In this document: piece by piece, positions 8,701 to 15,753 of the stretch
Position numbering within the stretch: position 1 is the stretch's first letter
Layout: each line of letters opens with the position of its first letter
Assembly: GCF_000955955.1 (NCBI RefSeq)
Contig: NZ_JYJG01000436.1
Coordinates: 1 to 19,444, forward strand
DNA: 19,444 nucleotides
Source: Lentzea aerocolonigenes
GTDB taxonomy: Bacteria; Actinomycetota; Actinomycetes; Mycobacteriales; Pseudonocardiaceae
Direction: 5' to 3'
The notes under the pieces: generated by a model
The model's input: only the letters and a program-made list of their open reading frames with translations
Database searches by the model: none
Told to the model about the DNA's origin: nothing
Position numbers and translations under genes: made by a program

Positions 8701-11700
8701 ATCCCAATGACGGTGCACGATCTCGGCGGCAGCGGATTCGTCGGACGGATAGGTGTAGCCCTTGGCGCCGTCGACCTCGACCCGCAGCCATGGCGCGGTG
8801 GCGTGCACGATGGCCGCCCTGACCTCGTCGTGGCCCGGTGCCGCTCGATCGAGCCGGCTGACCTCGACGACGGCCGGCGGGGTGCCGCGGACCTGGGCCG
8901 CGATGATGTCCCCGACCACCAGTGGCGCCGCTGTCGGTGCCGGTACGTGGCGCAGCAGGTCGCCGGTGCCGCAGTTGAGCCAGACGACCTGGCTGGAGTT
9001 CTCCAAGTCTGGAGGTTGGACGGCCGCGACGACTCCGATGACCGTCGCACTCTGGATGTTCCGCCTCGCCCCAGCCGGCCGCGCCTGCTCGTCGAAGAGG
9101 TCCCGCAGATGCGCTGAGCCTGACATCCGGGAGGACACGTCGAGGAGGGATCGGACCTCGCAGGCGTGAAAGCGGTCTGCGACGGACACCATGAGCCGCA
9201 GTTGCTCGGACCTGTTCCGGCGTTCGGTCAGGTCCCGGTCGTGCAGCCGCAACGGGACGCGCGTGGTTCTGAGCTCGCTCGCCAAGCTGATCTGCTCCCA
9301 GAGAGCGCTGATCCGCTCGGATGGCGACAGCGACTCGGCGGCGACGGTCGCTTCACCCCGGCGCCGCACCAGACCGGAGATGAACTGGTTTACCTGCTGG
9401 TCGAGGTTCTTCTGCGTCCATTCGCTCATGCGCATCTGCGAGGCTCCACGCAGACCGCGCAGCTCACTCGAGTAGCGGCGCCGGCGATAGATCGTCTCGA
9501 CGGCGCGCAGCTGCAGCAGCAGTGCGCTCTCGCCGCTCAGCGGAAGGTTGAAGAGCAAACGTTGCAGCAGCTGGGTCGCGTGCTTGAGATTGTTGGTGCT
9601 GAACTCCAGGATGCCGTCGATCGTCGCGGAGTGGATGCTCGCGAGCTGGCGCAGGTGCGCCGGGGAGGGCGAGCCGGCCTCCGGCAGTCGCGCCCTGATC
9701 AGCCCGATCATCAGGCTACGCACGTTCAGCGGCAGCTGTTCCGTGTGGTCGACCGCGTGCACGCGGTCGAGCCAGTCCTCGACCCACTCCACGTACACCG
9801 GATCGGTTGCGGCGAGATCCGGTTCGGAGAGCAGCGCGGAGAGCCGCATCACCCGCATGGTCATCGGCGCGGACTGAACGCTCGACCAGCTGTCGACCTC
9901 GTCGGAGTGCTCCCGCCACACGGCCAGCGGGTGCGCGGGGGACAGCAGCAGTCGCTCGGGACGGGCCGCGTTGCTCGTGATCGCGGAGCGGTCGCCGCCC
10001 GCCTGGCGCAGCGCGCTCTCGTAGGACTTGTTGTACCGGGCCCGGCTCGCGTACCAGTCGAGGTCGAGCTGGGGCCACGTGTCGCGGATCGGGTCCGGCC
10101 AGTCCTGTGGGTAGATCTCACGCAGCAGTTGAGCGGGCGTGAGGAGGTCCGGTGGCCGAAGACCGCGGTCGAGAGAGGTGCCGTAATTGGGTTTCCGGCG
10201 AGGGTCGGCGTTCGCGCGGAAGTGTTCCCTCTCGATCTGCTGCCTGCGCCGGTTCTCGCGCCGCTTCATTTCGCGTTGGTGCGTGTCCACCTCGCACAGA
10301 CGGTCGATCGCGGCGAACAACACCTGGCGAGCCGGCGGGAGATCTCCGGTGAACCACTGGCTTGGTGAGGTCGTGTCACTCGACTTGATCCAGGCCCGCG
10401 AGATCCACATGCTGCTGACCGCGGGCAGGGCCTGCCGGTTCGAACGGGCCCGCTGCTCGTGCAGGCCGAGGTCGTGTGCGTTGTCGTCCTCGAGCATCCG
10501 CAGGGCGAAGTCCGCGAACGTCGCCGACCGCGGCCTAGGCGTGAGGCCCGCGCCGGTGGCGTGGAGCAGCTGGTAGTTGTGCCAGGTCAACGTCGCCATG
10601 GCCGGACTCGTCCCGTCCGCGTCCACGTAGTCGCCGCGCTCCAGCGCCTCTAGCATCGCCGCGTCGTCCCGCAGCACGTCGATCGCGTGGAACAGCAGGC
10701 TGATCAGGTGGTCGTTCCGAGTCGTACCGTCGGCGGCGGGGATGTTCTCCAGCAGCCTGACCGAGAGCGGAGCGAGCAGGAACAACCGCACGAGGTGTTC
10801 CGTCGTCCTCGGCAGAAATGCCGGTCCGTGGAGGCGGCGGTGGTCCCAGCCGTCGTGCTTGCGGTGCAGCCACGGCGAGAACACGGTCGAACCATCCGCG
10901 AAGGTGGTCGAGGTGATAGGCCCGTCGTCGAACGACGCCTCCAAACGAGGGTGCAACCGGGTGAACGCACGCACGTGATCAACGGCGGCCTCGCCCGAGC
11001 CCGCCGTGTGAATCGTGATCACCGAGCCGCTTGCGGGCGGCTCGGGCGTCTGCCACCAGCGGGTGAGCCTGTGCGCGGTCTCGACCGGATCGACCTCGGC
11101 GGCCATCTCCCACATCGTCGCGTTCCACAGCACGGCCGAGAGAACGGCGGGAGTCGTTGACACACGGCCGCTGACCAGCGCGTAGGCCTCTTCCAGGGCA
11201 AGGTCTGATCGTCCGTGCGATCGCCAGAGGCCGATGTCCTCGCCGGTGATCGCCTCGTGCTCCAGTTCGTCGACGGTCGGGCCGTCGTCGCCGGGGTGCC
11301 CGAACCACGAGCGGGCCAGCGCGGCGAGCAGGTCGGGCTGCAACTCGGTCGCACCGTCCCCGGCGCGCCAGAGGTCCTGCCACACGACTTCTCGTGCCTG
11401 TCGGTCGGCGCGGCAGGCACCGTCCGCCGCGGCGAGCAGCGCAAGCCTGCCGAAGTCGCCGCGCAGCGCCGCGGTGGCCAGCGGGATCGCCGTGTCACCG
11501 AGCCAGTGCGTGCCGCCTGTCCGAGGCTGCCGGCGCGTGAGCTCCGCCAACGCCACCAACGTGAGCGTGGGCATGATGAACTCGCCGAGCTCGTGGTAGG
11601 GGATCGTTCTGACCTGTGCCCGATGTCGGCGTGCGTCGTCCGCGAGCCGCGCGGCGATCTCGTCCAGCAGCACGGCTCTGGTGCCCTGTGCGTCGCGGGC

Positions 11701-12039
11701 GACCTGTGACAGCGCCGTGCCGAGCCGCGGCGCGAGCGGGTGGTCGGTGAGCGACAGGATCGAGCTGGCGACGTTGTCGGTCAGCCCGAGCACCTCCTGG
11801 TCGGGCTGCTGGGGATGACCTTCGGCCTGCGAGTCGTTCTTGATCGCTGCGAGGAGAGGCCCGAGCGCATAGGCCTGGAGCCGTGGTCCAGCGGTCGTCA
11901 GCGCGAGGGCCGCGTGTCGCAGTTCGATCGTGGTGATCTCACGCCTGCGCAGCGTCGTCATCGTGTCGAGGAACGCGTCGGTGTCCCGAGGGGACAGTCG
12001 CATCGTGGTGGTGAAGAACCAGTCCGCAGCCAGCGTCAT
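2737..12039 (-). CDS. Giant 3,100-residue protein of unknown function; helical ends and a beta-rich GD-repeat centre
   Basis: I do not recognise this as a named family. It starts at ATG 12039, with GGGAGG (12047-12052) seven bases upstream, and overlaps the protease stop by four bases (ATGA). The frame stays open upstream to 12699, but only inside the protease gene. Residues 1 to about 970 look mostly helical, with a strongly basic/acidic helix at 586-616. Residues about 1000-2750 look beta-rich. They repeatedly show a G-D followed by alternating hydrophobics: 1041-1050 (VVGDIIAAQV), 1334-1342, 1804-1815, 1947-1955, 2367-2376, 2470-2479 and 2580-2588. This is compatible with serial small barrels of the S1/OB type. 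A His-rich segment lies at 2247-2258. Residues about 2840-3070 are helical again. I saw no Walker A motif, no protease triad, no signal peptide and no membrane helix. A cytoplasmic scaffold or sensor partnering the protease is inference. Confidence 0.9.
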   Translation of the reverse strand: MTLAADWFFTTTMRLSPRDTDAFLDTMTTLRRREITTIELRHAALALTTAGPRLQAYALGPLLAAIKNDSQAEGHPQQPDQEVLGLTDNVASSILSLTDHPLAPRLGTALSQVARDAQGTRAVLLDEIAARLADDARRHRAQVRTIPYHELGEFIMPTLTLVALAELTRRQPRTGGTHWLGDTAIPLATAALRGDFGRLALLAAADGACRADRQAREVVWQDLWRAGDGATELQPDLLAALARSWFGHPGDDGPTVDELEHEAITGEDIGLWRSHGRSDLALEEAYALVSGRVSTTPAVLSAVLWNATMWEMAAEVDPVETAHRLTRWWQTPEPPASGSVITIHTAGSGEAAVDHVRAFTRLHPRLEASFDDGPITSTTFADGSTVFSPWLHRKHDGWDHRRLHGPAFLPRTTEHLVRLFLLAPLSVRLLENIPAADGTTRNDHLISLLFHAIDVLRDDAAMLEALERGDYVDADGTSPAMATLTWHNYQLLHATGAGLTPRPRSATFADFALRMLEDDNAHDLGLHEQRARSNRQALPAVSSMWISRAWIKSSDTTSPSQWFTGDLPPARQVLFAAIDRLCEVDTHQREMKRRENRRRQQIEREHFRANADPRRKPNYGTSLDRGLRPPDLLTPAQLLREIYPQDWPDPIRDTWPQLDLDWYASRARYNKSYESALRQAGGDRSAITSNAARPERLLLSPAHPLAVWREHSDEVDSWSSVQSAPMTMRVMRLSALLSEPDLAATDPVYVEWVEDWLDRVHAVDHTEQLPLNVRSLMIGLIRARLPEAGSPSPAHLRQLASIHSATIDGILEFSTNNLKHATQLLQRLLFNLPLSGESALLLQLRAVETIYRRRRYSSELRGLRGASQMRMSEWTQKNLDQQVNQFISGLVRRRGEATVAAESLSPSERISALWEQISLASELRTTRVPLRLHDRDLTERRNRSEQLRLMVSVADRFHACEVRSLLDVSSRMSGSAHLRDLFDEQARPAGARRNIQSATVIGVVAAVQPPDLENSSQVVWLNCGTGDLLRHVPAPTAAPLVVGDIIAAQVRGTPPAVVEVSRLDRAAPGHDEVRAAIVHATAPWLRVEVDGAKGYTYPSDESAAAEIVHRHWDPDLARTFSGIAPDGPRRRLVRWDSALRHWLPVVRGLSELIVDELAAADSVALTFTSIDDGEWHFVSSPGLLYHLPPEVWTDPEALDGLLRPERHGLVLTAALADTERLLLTVRLGADGEPDHDDRNVQWLRLFDDQDDDLTVVVRQGEERVVEIQPPPGFPLTVRALGAERAGSRVHVLTQPWTDYQARRGTVPVSFVQSQGVRESESPTPQRFDELHNVRRGDILTLSHMVSKKISTHPRVATSTSLVVSVEAESLSLLDQHGTNLAKDLVHGRLAEVVNEPRADHPRAVTIVRGAALSTAALVSKVHTANTDPAVVLDDVAASAAVQGVIVRRLADGKRYGTWCRFGDAVHYVELEPEWFGDTDPKLIGQLFSGTLEGGEWTFEYVYRRITVRALFQLRDGEPDPGEDAEYIGSDHNHDYRQIVGKPVILRQDAQVSPDDVVRLLKIEGAGVQVVNQRASGAVRTVSVSSRGSDRTLLGATRTQGMLGGLSVGGAELRVTRSSASTVNGLPQVEVRRYFALRLRGETRRTSPDPGGDLWQRFVKSGKEHVLGSVAQDGTAFEVGGGLRPPGPDGVHTSRLPLEPDQEPAVGGAQYIRNAARARLVPTSRGFLASYVKAEPLTLDDFARRYSIVANGTRIVLAEPLHYIGPPTEERQHHLFEWGYGWTVAVPPERLRVPAAEDSPLPALFHGDRVDAVSYVLSEDHGDPVLVVDQFDITHHYTRRVVDEATKQHLHLIDLRVSLDVGTVHVLRAQAGRSLGDTRDPFEATQWVPFAASLDDVSRDALLDRLRAEGRTGLVQQRVLARLDTVEALSTGGRIRTFHTVRETATDLRDGDFVFLTAQRIEQTDNELTVIFGLHGADNAHDLAVRVNRREFSYRESTLSRLVAGGLDPETMKIVLLVKLLYVKRDTRFGSVRHAPTRKPETLVSYLASRNGTCYAVMGDQRLEIAPGVLFNASQVLGAEGVGSGAVVRLALDDERKVTLLTALPSDKSYLSAHDRPVIVFPKATALARVAPARDEAMGSMFTVSGLPDISASPVDGSGVSILATPHPKVCLVHLDSTGKPVLRTAPNESLRHGRVLRTDINEPAGVRPWQPIAERGGEAAELVKVAWARMSFANSTARDIAQACRRHEWIHHDRKTGHNTNGRRVGPYPVRPGTARDEGVFFSIDNGWTLRYTPKSMPHNGLPASALVEDQTFWPDGSAKFTVAAPNADNSGLWLELGPGRVVEVRGALINEENGASLANVDWSMFAAGDRVTLRLSQRSSGGLWEVGPNHLVLTSWSTSLRAALPQDRRSRLLLPVAGTNTRGGALRLGAGRHLSYPIATNDLAAYTDVDAVWLNHRNDIEPVSYEGIRPGDAGLLTVGPTGDLALAGLPDVEVRLAGDSESNWPGYRWLRQSLDHPETRRPLLTNLGGVLPVTIIIVGVDRRVVTVCRRDQRSGQWPSNRLVRTEILAQFGTRALLLRSGDAVFTVAVNDLVQGVPHALCDQVGAALVANRRTHTLWWSVDETGTPHAGLHGNDVTNPIVTAEHVVLDENGAVAGLVCMDSRSRRYHWLPVGHASWIRDISADDLLANLRRIGDLAAKKLHSGAISITTHPAVAQQAKALHPSAPLRVVVGKGDPVVAASGEWRYVARLEMPPVLLSYESAEPGLAEGDSRFTEVDSAFVGKNRTSITVRDVNTRLVRLNLPQWTLNSHEAIRGGSDAVHAPPVTKFKHYQRWYREGLPAVVGENDPTETIIRAAGTIVEQAEEPSVDVMAAIVAQWLALHGPAVANLVPDQEMDAAVALAAVVVLDFLGVHGDDSAAAAAVAILHQTGRRAAASVQAEQFVTAWIARPERHALNGAWARLRTLSLSRELTPRQVRQLRSFSQAMLVKPSLRDAERDLAPIARALMTAVGDLDTAAELVRDSEIMSPLALWGRILVAPQESATSQARLLDSQRRTLHLQADHVVSDAVPITLMPVITPPDGVEAQFLRMYTKVSVVRT

Positions 12040-14177
12040 GTCGTCGCCTCCCATGGCGGCACGGGCGGACGCATCGATGTCCGCAGTTGCAGGAGGACCT
12101 CCGCCAGCTCGAAGTCCGGCAGGTCGGGATCGTCGGTGAAGCCCGCGATGCGGCGCGCGTCGACGCCGAGACCCGCGAGCCAGGTCACCGTCGAGGAGCT
12201 CAGCGGGGTGCGGCCGAGGAACGCCCACCAGGCGGCAGAACCCGCGGACAGCGACTGAGGTATCACCAGACCCGCCCGCTGCGCGGAGATACCGGCAGAT
12301 GCGTTCTGAGCGGACAGGAAGGCGGCGAGGTCGCCCTCTTCGGACTCGTCGAGCCACGTTGCCAACCTGCCCGCGGGTGTACGGCGGTTGGCAGCGTGTT
12401 CGGTCCACGGCTTCCGTGTTCGTGCGTCGATCCCCGCCCGGATCATGCCCAGCAGCACCGAGTCGACGAGCTTCGTCTCGCGCAGCACGGCAGGTATGCG
12501 TGCGGGGGCTTCTGGTGCGGGTGCGACCGAGAGCCACATGTCCACGGTCTGATCGAGCGTCATCGCGGCGTGCAACGACGCAGCGTTCGCCGGCGCCACG
12601 CGGGCTGCCGCGTGGCGCCGGACCAGCGCAGGGAAGAACTGGGGCTGGTAGTCCCGCACCAGTAGCAGTGACGCGGACTCCTGGAGCGGTCCGCCCCACA
12701 CCTGTGCCGCGTTGAGCTCAGCGACAACGGCGTCGGCGACCTCGACCGGGTCGGCAGTCGTCGGTAGCGGCTCCACGGTGGACTGTTTCGGGAGAGCGGG
12801 CAGGCCTCGGCGCCACATCGCCTGCCACGCCCCGGTCATGAGCCGGTGTGCGACCTGATCGCCGTTCGCCAGCGGTGGGGCGTCGGTACCGGTCGCGGCG
12901 TCGGCGCCGTCGAACCACAGCCGTGTGAACACGTCGACGAGTTCGGCTCCCTGCCCCGAACCCAGCTCACGGGCGAGCCCGCAGGCGGTGGCGACCGCGT
13001 CGACCGGGAGAGCCGCCGTCACGACGAAGACCAGAGCAGCTTGCGGCGCCAACAGCCGCACCCGGTTCCGGCACTCGCGCGCGGACAGTGCGGCAGACCC
13101 ATCGGCAGGCCAGTCGAGCACGAGGCCGAATCCGATCCCGCTCTCGGCCGAGCCGTGCCCGCGCAGCCGGAGCAGGTGGTGTTCCCTGTCCGGCAACGTG
13201 ATCCGCGCGTCGGCACGGTGCCACCGCCGCGGGGCGACGTCCGAACTGTTGAGGCTGATCACGTCGTCCTCGAGGCGGTTGAGAGCCGAGCTGAAGTCGA
13301 TCCCCGGCGCCGCGGCGACCACGTTGGTGCTCGGTCCGCGCTGCAGGCAGACCCAGGCGCCGAGGTCGGCCATGTCGAGGCTGTCCACCGGCAGCGGCCT
13401 GCCGTCGGGCCGCCACTCGGCGGGCACGCGGTGCAGGAGCAGGCCGTGCGGACCGGACAGGTCGATGTCGGGTTCGGCGGTGTCGGGAGCTACCGGGGCC
13501 GTGTACTCGATGGCCAGGTTCTTTTCGGCCGCTCGGACGAGCGCCGAGAACATGAAGTCCGTGAGCAGTCCACTCACTCGCACGGCGCCCAAGGCCGAGC
13601 CGGGATAGGTGTCTCTCTCCCCGCGGACGACCCCGAGCAGTTTGGCGCCGTCACCGCTGAGCAATGGGCCACCTGACAGCCCGCCCCACGCGGACACCTT
13701 CTTGCCGTCCTTGTCAGGACGTGCCTTTGGCGGCATGGTGGGCAGGTCGAGGCGGTAGCTTCCGAGCTTGCGGAAGGTGATCGAGGACACGAGCCAGGTC
13801 TCGTGCGCCAGGGAACGCTCCCCGTTGTTCCGGTCCGCCCAGGCGTAGCCGAGCGTCATGCATCGTGCCTTGCCGACGCCGCGCAACTCAGCCCAGACGA
13901 CATCGTCGTCAAGGGCGGACCACGGGCTGTCCTCCACGTCCACGAGTGCGGTGTCGTCGTAAATACCCTTGCCGCACCACACAACCAACCCGGTGTATTC
14001 GCCCCCGAGCTCAGGCCACACCGTGCAGGTGGACTCGAGACCGCCGACAACGTGCTTCGCGGTGAGCAACAAGCTGGGTGTGACCGCGTAACCCGACCCG
14101 AACCGGAGTCCGTGGATCAAGGCGATCCGGCGTTCTGGCAGTTCGAGCGAAGACTGGTCGTTCGCGGGGCTCCCCAT
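12036..14177 (-). CDS. Trypsin-fold serine protease with a large unknown C-terminal region
   Basis: The first about 215 of 713 residues form a trypsin-like domain with an apparently complete triad: His42 in LLTAKHV, Asp75 in YDDTALV and Ser168 in GLSGGPL. There is no signal peptide or membrane segment, so the protease should be cytoplasmic, unlike classical secreted trypsins. Residues about 235-713 are unrecognised and mixed alpha/beta, with GLLLHRVP near 243 and mainly helical sequence after about 420. The region probably mediates partner binding or autoinhibition. The gene begins 12 bases after the Trypco2 stop; AGGGG at 14187-14191, overlapping that stop, sits nine bases before ATG 14177. 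Its TGA overlaps the giant gene's ATG by four bases. Trypsin domains beside Trypco2 proteins are known from predicted conflict systems, where they are thought to act as effectors or processing enzymes. The actual substrate is unknown. Confidence 0.9.
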   Translation of the reverse strand: MGSPANDQSSLELPERRIALIHGLRFGSGYAVTPSLLLTAKHVVGGLESTCTVWPELGGEYTGLVVWCGKGIYDDTALVDVEDSPWSALDDDVVWAELRGVGKARCMTLGYAWADRNNGERSLAHETWLVSSITFRKLGSYRLDLPTMPPKARPDKDGKKVSAWGGLSGGPLLSGDGAKLLGVVRGERDTYPGSALGAVRVSGLLTDFMFSALVRAAEKNLAIEYTAPVAPDTAEPDIDLSGPHGLLLHRVPAEWRPDGRPLPVDSLDMADLGAWVCLQRGPSTNVVAAAPGIDFSSALNRLEDDVISLNSSDVAPRRWHRADARITLPDREHHLLRLRGHGSAESGIGFGLVLDWPADGSAALSARECRNRVRLLAPQAALVFVVTAALPVDAVATACGLARELGSGQGAELVDVFTRLWFDGADAATGTDAPPLANGDQVAHRLMTGAWQAMWRRGLPALPKQSTVEPLPTTADPVEVADAVVAELNAAQVWGGPLQESASLLLVRDYQPQFFPALVRRHAAARVAPANAASLHAAMTLDQTVDMWLSVAPAPEAPARIPAVLRETKLVDSVLLGMIRAGIDARTRKPWTEHAANRRTPAGRLATWLDESEEGDLAAFLSAQNASAGISAQRAGLVIPQSLSAGSAAWWAFLGRTPLSSSTVTWLAGLGVDARRIAGFTDDPDLPDFELAEVLLQLRTSMRPPVPPWEATT
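12047..12052 (-). promoter_or_regulatory. Ribosome binding site deciding the giant gene's start
   Basis: GGGAGG on the minus strand lies seven bases before ATG 12039, inside the last codons of the protease gene. It fixes the start of the giant protein at the ATGA overlap rather than at codons further upstream. It also implies translational coupling between protease and giant protein. Confidence 0.8.
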
Positions 14178-14189
14178 GCCAGGTCACCC

Positions 14190-14531
14190 CTACTCCTCGT
14201 AGTCCCCGATGAGCGTCTCCGCGCCCTGGGGAAGCGACGTGTCGTGAGGCTTCAGGAGGACCTTCAACCGGTGCTTCGCCGCACCCTCGTGCTCGCGGGC
14301 TGCGCCGACCGACATGACCTTCCACAGGCTGACCTTGCCGTTGGCCTTGCGGGTCAGTTTCGCGGTGATCTCCAGCTCGAGCTCGATGGACTCGGCGGTG
14401 AACCGGATGCGCTCGTTCTTTCCCGCCTCGATGGATTCGGCGAGTTCGGACCGCAACAGCTCGATGGCTGTGGACAGCGCAATGCCGTCGTGGTCGATGA
14501 GGACCTGTCCGTCGTGTTCTGCACCTGTCAA
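14190..14531 (-). CDS. Trypco2 (trypsin-co-occurring domain 2) family protein
   Basis: The 113-residue protein has the layout of the small Trypco2 family. It has an N-terminal helix (AIELLRSELAESI, 22-34), two strands (IRFTAESIELELEI, 42-55), a middle strand (LWKVMSVGA, 69-77) and a last strand (KHRLKVLLKP, 87-96), with a short acidic tail ending DYEE. The family is defined by association with trypsin-like domains, and a trypsin gene follows 12 bases downstream. The role is not established; an adaptor or regulator of the protease is inferred. The start is TTG 14531: AGGGAG at 14538-14543 lies six bases away, no ATG is available nearby, and the length fits the family. An open frame continues upstream for 101 codons but has unlikely composition and is rejected. 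It is the first gene of the minus-strand operon, behind a structured leader. Confidence 0.88.
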   Translation of the reverse strand: MTGAEHDGQVLIDHDGIALSTAIELLRSELAESIEAGKNERIRFTAESIELELEITAKLTRKANGKVSLWKVMSVGAAREHEGAAKHRLKVLLKPHDTSLPQGAETLIGDYEE

Positions 14532-14537
14532 GGCAGG

Positions 14538-14584
14538 CTCCCTACTCGCTGTTCGACCTCTGCTGTTGAGGTATTTCAGCGAGT
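14538..14584 (-). promoter_or_regulatory. Composite stem-loop adjoining the Trypco2 ribosome binding site
   Basis: Two nested perfect inverted repeats lie in the leader. The outer 8-base arms are 14544-14551 (ACTCGCTG on the plus strand) and 14577-14584 (CAGCGAGT). The inner 5-base arms are 14556-14560 (ACCTC) and 14568-14572 (GAGGT). Two symmetric 4-base internal loops and a 7-base apical loop separate them. In the minus-strand transcript the structure ends on the base immediately before AGGGAG (14543-14538), the Shine-Dalgarno of the TTG start. It could act as an RNA switch on translation, or as a nested operator if bound as DNA. Geometry is seen in the sequence; function is inferred. Confidence 0.55.
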
Positions 14585-14654
14585 GGATACGCAGCGTTAC
14601 ATCAATCCATGATGAGGTTGTGGTATCACTCGAACGTCGTACTGCTGGATGGTG

Positions 14655-14669
14655 TCCAGCGTCGCTGGA
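14655..14669. promoter_or_regulatory. 15-base palindrome, candidate operator
   Basis: TCCAGCG-T-CGCTGGA is a perfect 7+1+7 inverted repeat near the middle of the divergent intergenic region, about 125 bases from the Trypco2 start and 320 from the plus-strand start. Its symmetry and place suit a dimeric repressor or activator controlling both operons. No second copy was noticed elsewhere in the window. No gene in the module is an obvious classical regulator; the winged helix of the FtsK-like protein or the AbrB-like protein are possible binders by inference. Confidence 0.35.
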
Positions 14670-14977
14670 ATCGTTGTGACTCATGTTGTTTGGACGATGC
14701 GGATATTCCATGTCATCGTGCAGACTTGTGGACTGATCAGGTGAATGGGGCTGGTCCCGGTAACAGTTGGTCGGATCTGTTCGATTGTTCAGGACGGAAT
14801 TCGTGGTGGGCAGTTGCGCCGATGCGACGACCATATGTCGCGATGTCTGTCGATTGGCCCGCTGACGTGTGACGGGGCACCAAAAGATCTACCAGCAGCT
14901 ATTTGCGGCGCTGTAACGCTTCTGTGGGCTCGCACGAGGTTTGTACCACCGTCCACGTCGAATGAGCCGGCTCCACC

Positions 14978-14983
14978 AGGAGG
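14978..14983 (+). promoter_or_regulatory. Ribosome binding site deciding the start of the 254-residue protein
   Basis: AGGAGG is followed after five bases by GTG 14989. This selects that start over the in-frame TTG at 14941 and ATG at 14962, which lack such a site. Confidence 0.8.
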
Positions 14984-14988
14984 CGCCA

Positions 14989-15753
14989 GTGCCACTGTTC
15001 CGCCGCGACCAGCCCCAGGCGGCGAGTCCCCCTCCGCCCCCACAACTCCCGGACAACACCGATTCCCCATTCCTGAACGTGCTTTCTCGTGAGCTGAACG
15101 CCGTTCTCCCCAAGGAGAAGATCGTCGAGATCCGCTCCCAGCTGACCGCGACCCGGGAAGCGGCGCCCGAACAGGACCGCCTCCGCGCCTTCCTCGCGCT
15201 GGACTGGCTCACCCACGCTTGGCTGGGGAGATGGTGTGCAGTGTTGGCGCGTGACGAGCAGTTCGCCGCCGCCCTCCCCTCACTTCCGCCGATCCGCGAC
15301 TTGCATACTGCGGGACAGACGGGCGATCTCGTCCACATACTGCGCCACAACGAGATCACGGCGGCGGACCATCTCGCGCAGAATTACCGCGACGACAACT
15401 TCTACGACATGGCCACCGTCTCTGCGGCGCGCCAAGCGTCGTCGAGCGCTCCGGCCAAGGCGGCGGGCAGTGCTTTCGCCGACGCGGCGGCGTCGACGCT
15501 CCTCGACGAGTGCCTGGCAGCTCGCGCCGACCGCGCGTTGAGCGCTGTCCGGACGCTCTCGTTCATGTATTGCCTCGACGAGGTGTGGAAGCACATGACG
15601 ACCTGGGCCGCAGGGCCTGGGAGTTTCGACGTCAAGAAGCTGAACATCAACAATCTCGCACCCGCGGCGGCGTGGTACGCACTACAGCCGGTGACCGGAC
15701 AACTCTTGGACGACGCTGCCCGGCTCTACCTCGACCTGCATCGGATGCGCTGA
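14989..15753 (+). CDS. Unrecognised helical protein, partner of the FtsK-like NTPase
   Basis: The 254-residue protein begins with a short basic segment (MPLFRRD) and a proline-rich linker (residues 14-22). The rest is almost entirely helical, including an Ala-rich stretch (142-180) and a Trp/Tyr-containing C-terminal bundle (185-252). I see no signal peptide, membrane helix or catalytic motif and do not recognise the family. The start is GTG 14989 behind AGGAGG. Its TGA overlaps the ATG of the FtsK-like gene (TGATG), so the two are translationally coupled and probably made in equal amounts as partners. It is the first gene of the plus-strand operon, facing the Trypco2-protease operon. A structural subunit or an adaptor recruiting the NTPase is inference from context alone. 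Confidence 0.8.
   Translation: MPLFRRDQPQAASPPPPPQLPDNTDSPFLNVLSRELNAVLPKEKIVEIRSQLTATREAAPEQDRLRAFLALDWLTHAWLGRWCAVLARDEQFAAALPSLPPIRDLHTAGQTGDLVHILRHNEITAADHLAQNYRDDNFYDMATVSAARQASSSAPAKAAGSAFADAAASTLLDECLAARADRALSAVRTLSFMYCLDEVWKHMTTWAAGPGSFDVKKLNINNLAPAAAWYALQPVTGQLLDDAARLYLDLHRMR

Larger units (their letters stand above)
14532..14988. promoter_or_regulatory. Divergent intergenic control region
   Basis: These 457 bases separate the minus-strand protease operon from the plus-strand NTPase operon and should hold both promoters. The stretch is visibly richer in A and T than the flanking genes, and the open frames crossing it have unlikely Trp/Cys-rich composition. It contains the leader stem-loop next to the Trypco2 start, a 15-base palindrome at 14655-14669 and the AGGAGG ribosome binding site at 14978-14983. 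I could not assign -35/-10 boxes with confidence in either direction. Confidence 0.65.

Noticed and set aside
9166..10368. Open plus-strand frame of 400 codons (and similar long frames at 6100-6996, 2848-3612 and 12846-13676)
   Set aside because: These are antisense shadows of the giant and protease genes, with Arg/Val/Gly/Asp-rich composition, no motifs and no ribosome binding sites; high-GC DNA produces them commonly.
12040..12699. Extension of the giant protein upstream by 220 codons in the same open frame
   Set aside because: It lies wholly inside the protease gene in another frame, has Arg/Gly-rich shadow composition, and ATG 12039 has a well-placed GGGAGG.
13000..13250. An H-G motif followed by a hydrophobic strand in the protease C-terminal region, suggestive of a CHAT/caspase-like domain
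   Set aside because: The catalytic Cys position is not present after the strand (V-F-V-V-T-A) and the flanking pattern is weak, so similarity may be chance.
14840..14855. 13-base match to the first bases of the window (GCGATGTCTGTCG), considered as an attachment-site repeat
   Set aside because: A few matches of this length are expected by chance in about 19 kb, and neither copy lies at a sensible element boundary.
14609..14872. 87-codon open frame in the divergent intergenic region
   Set aside because: It has unusual Trp/Cys-rich composition, no ribosome binding site and no recognisable motif, and the region is better explained as control DNA.
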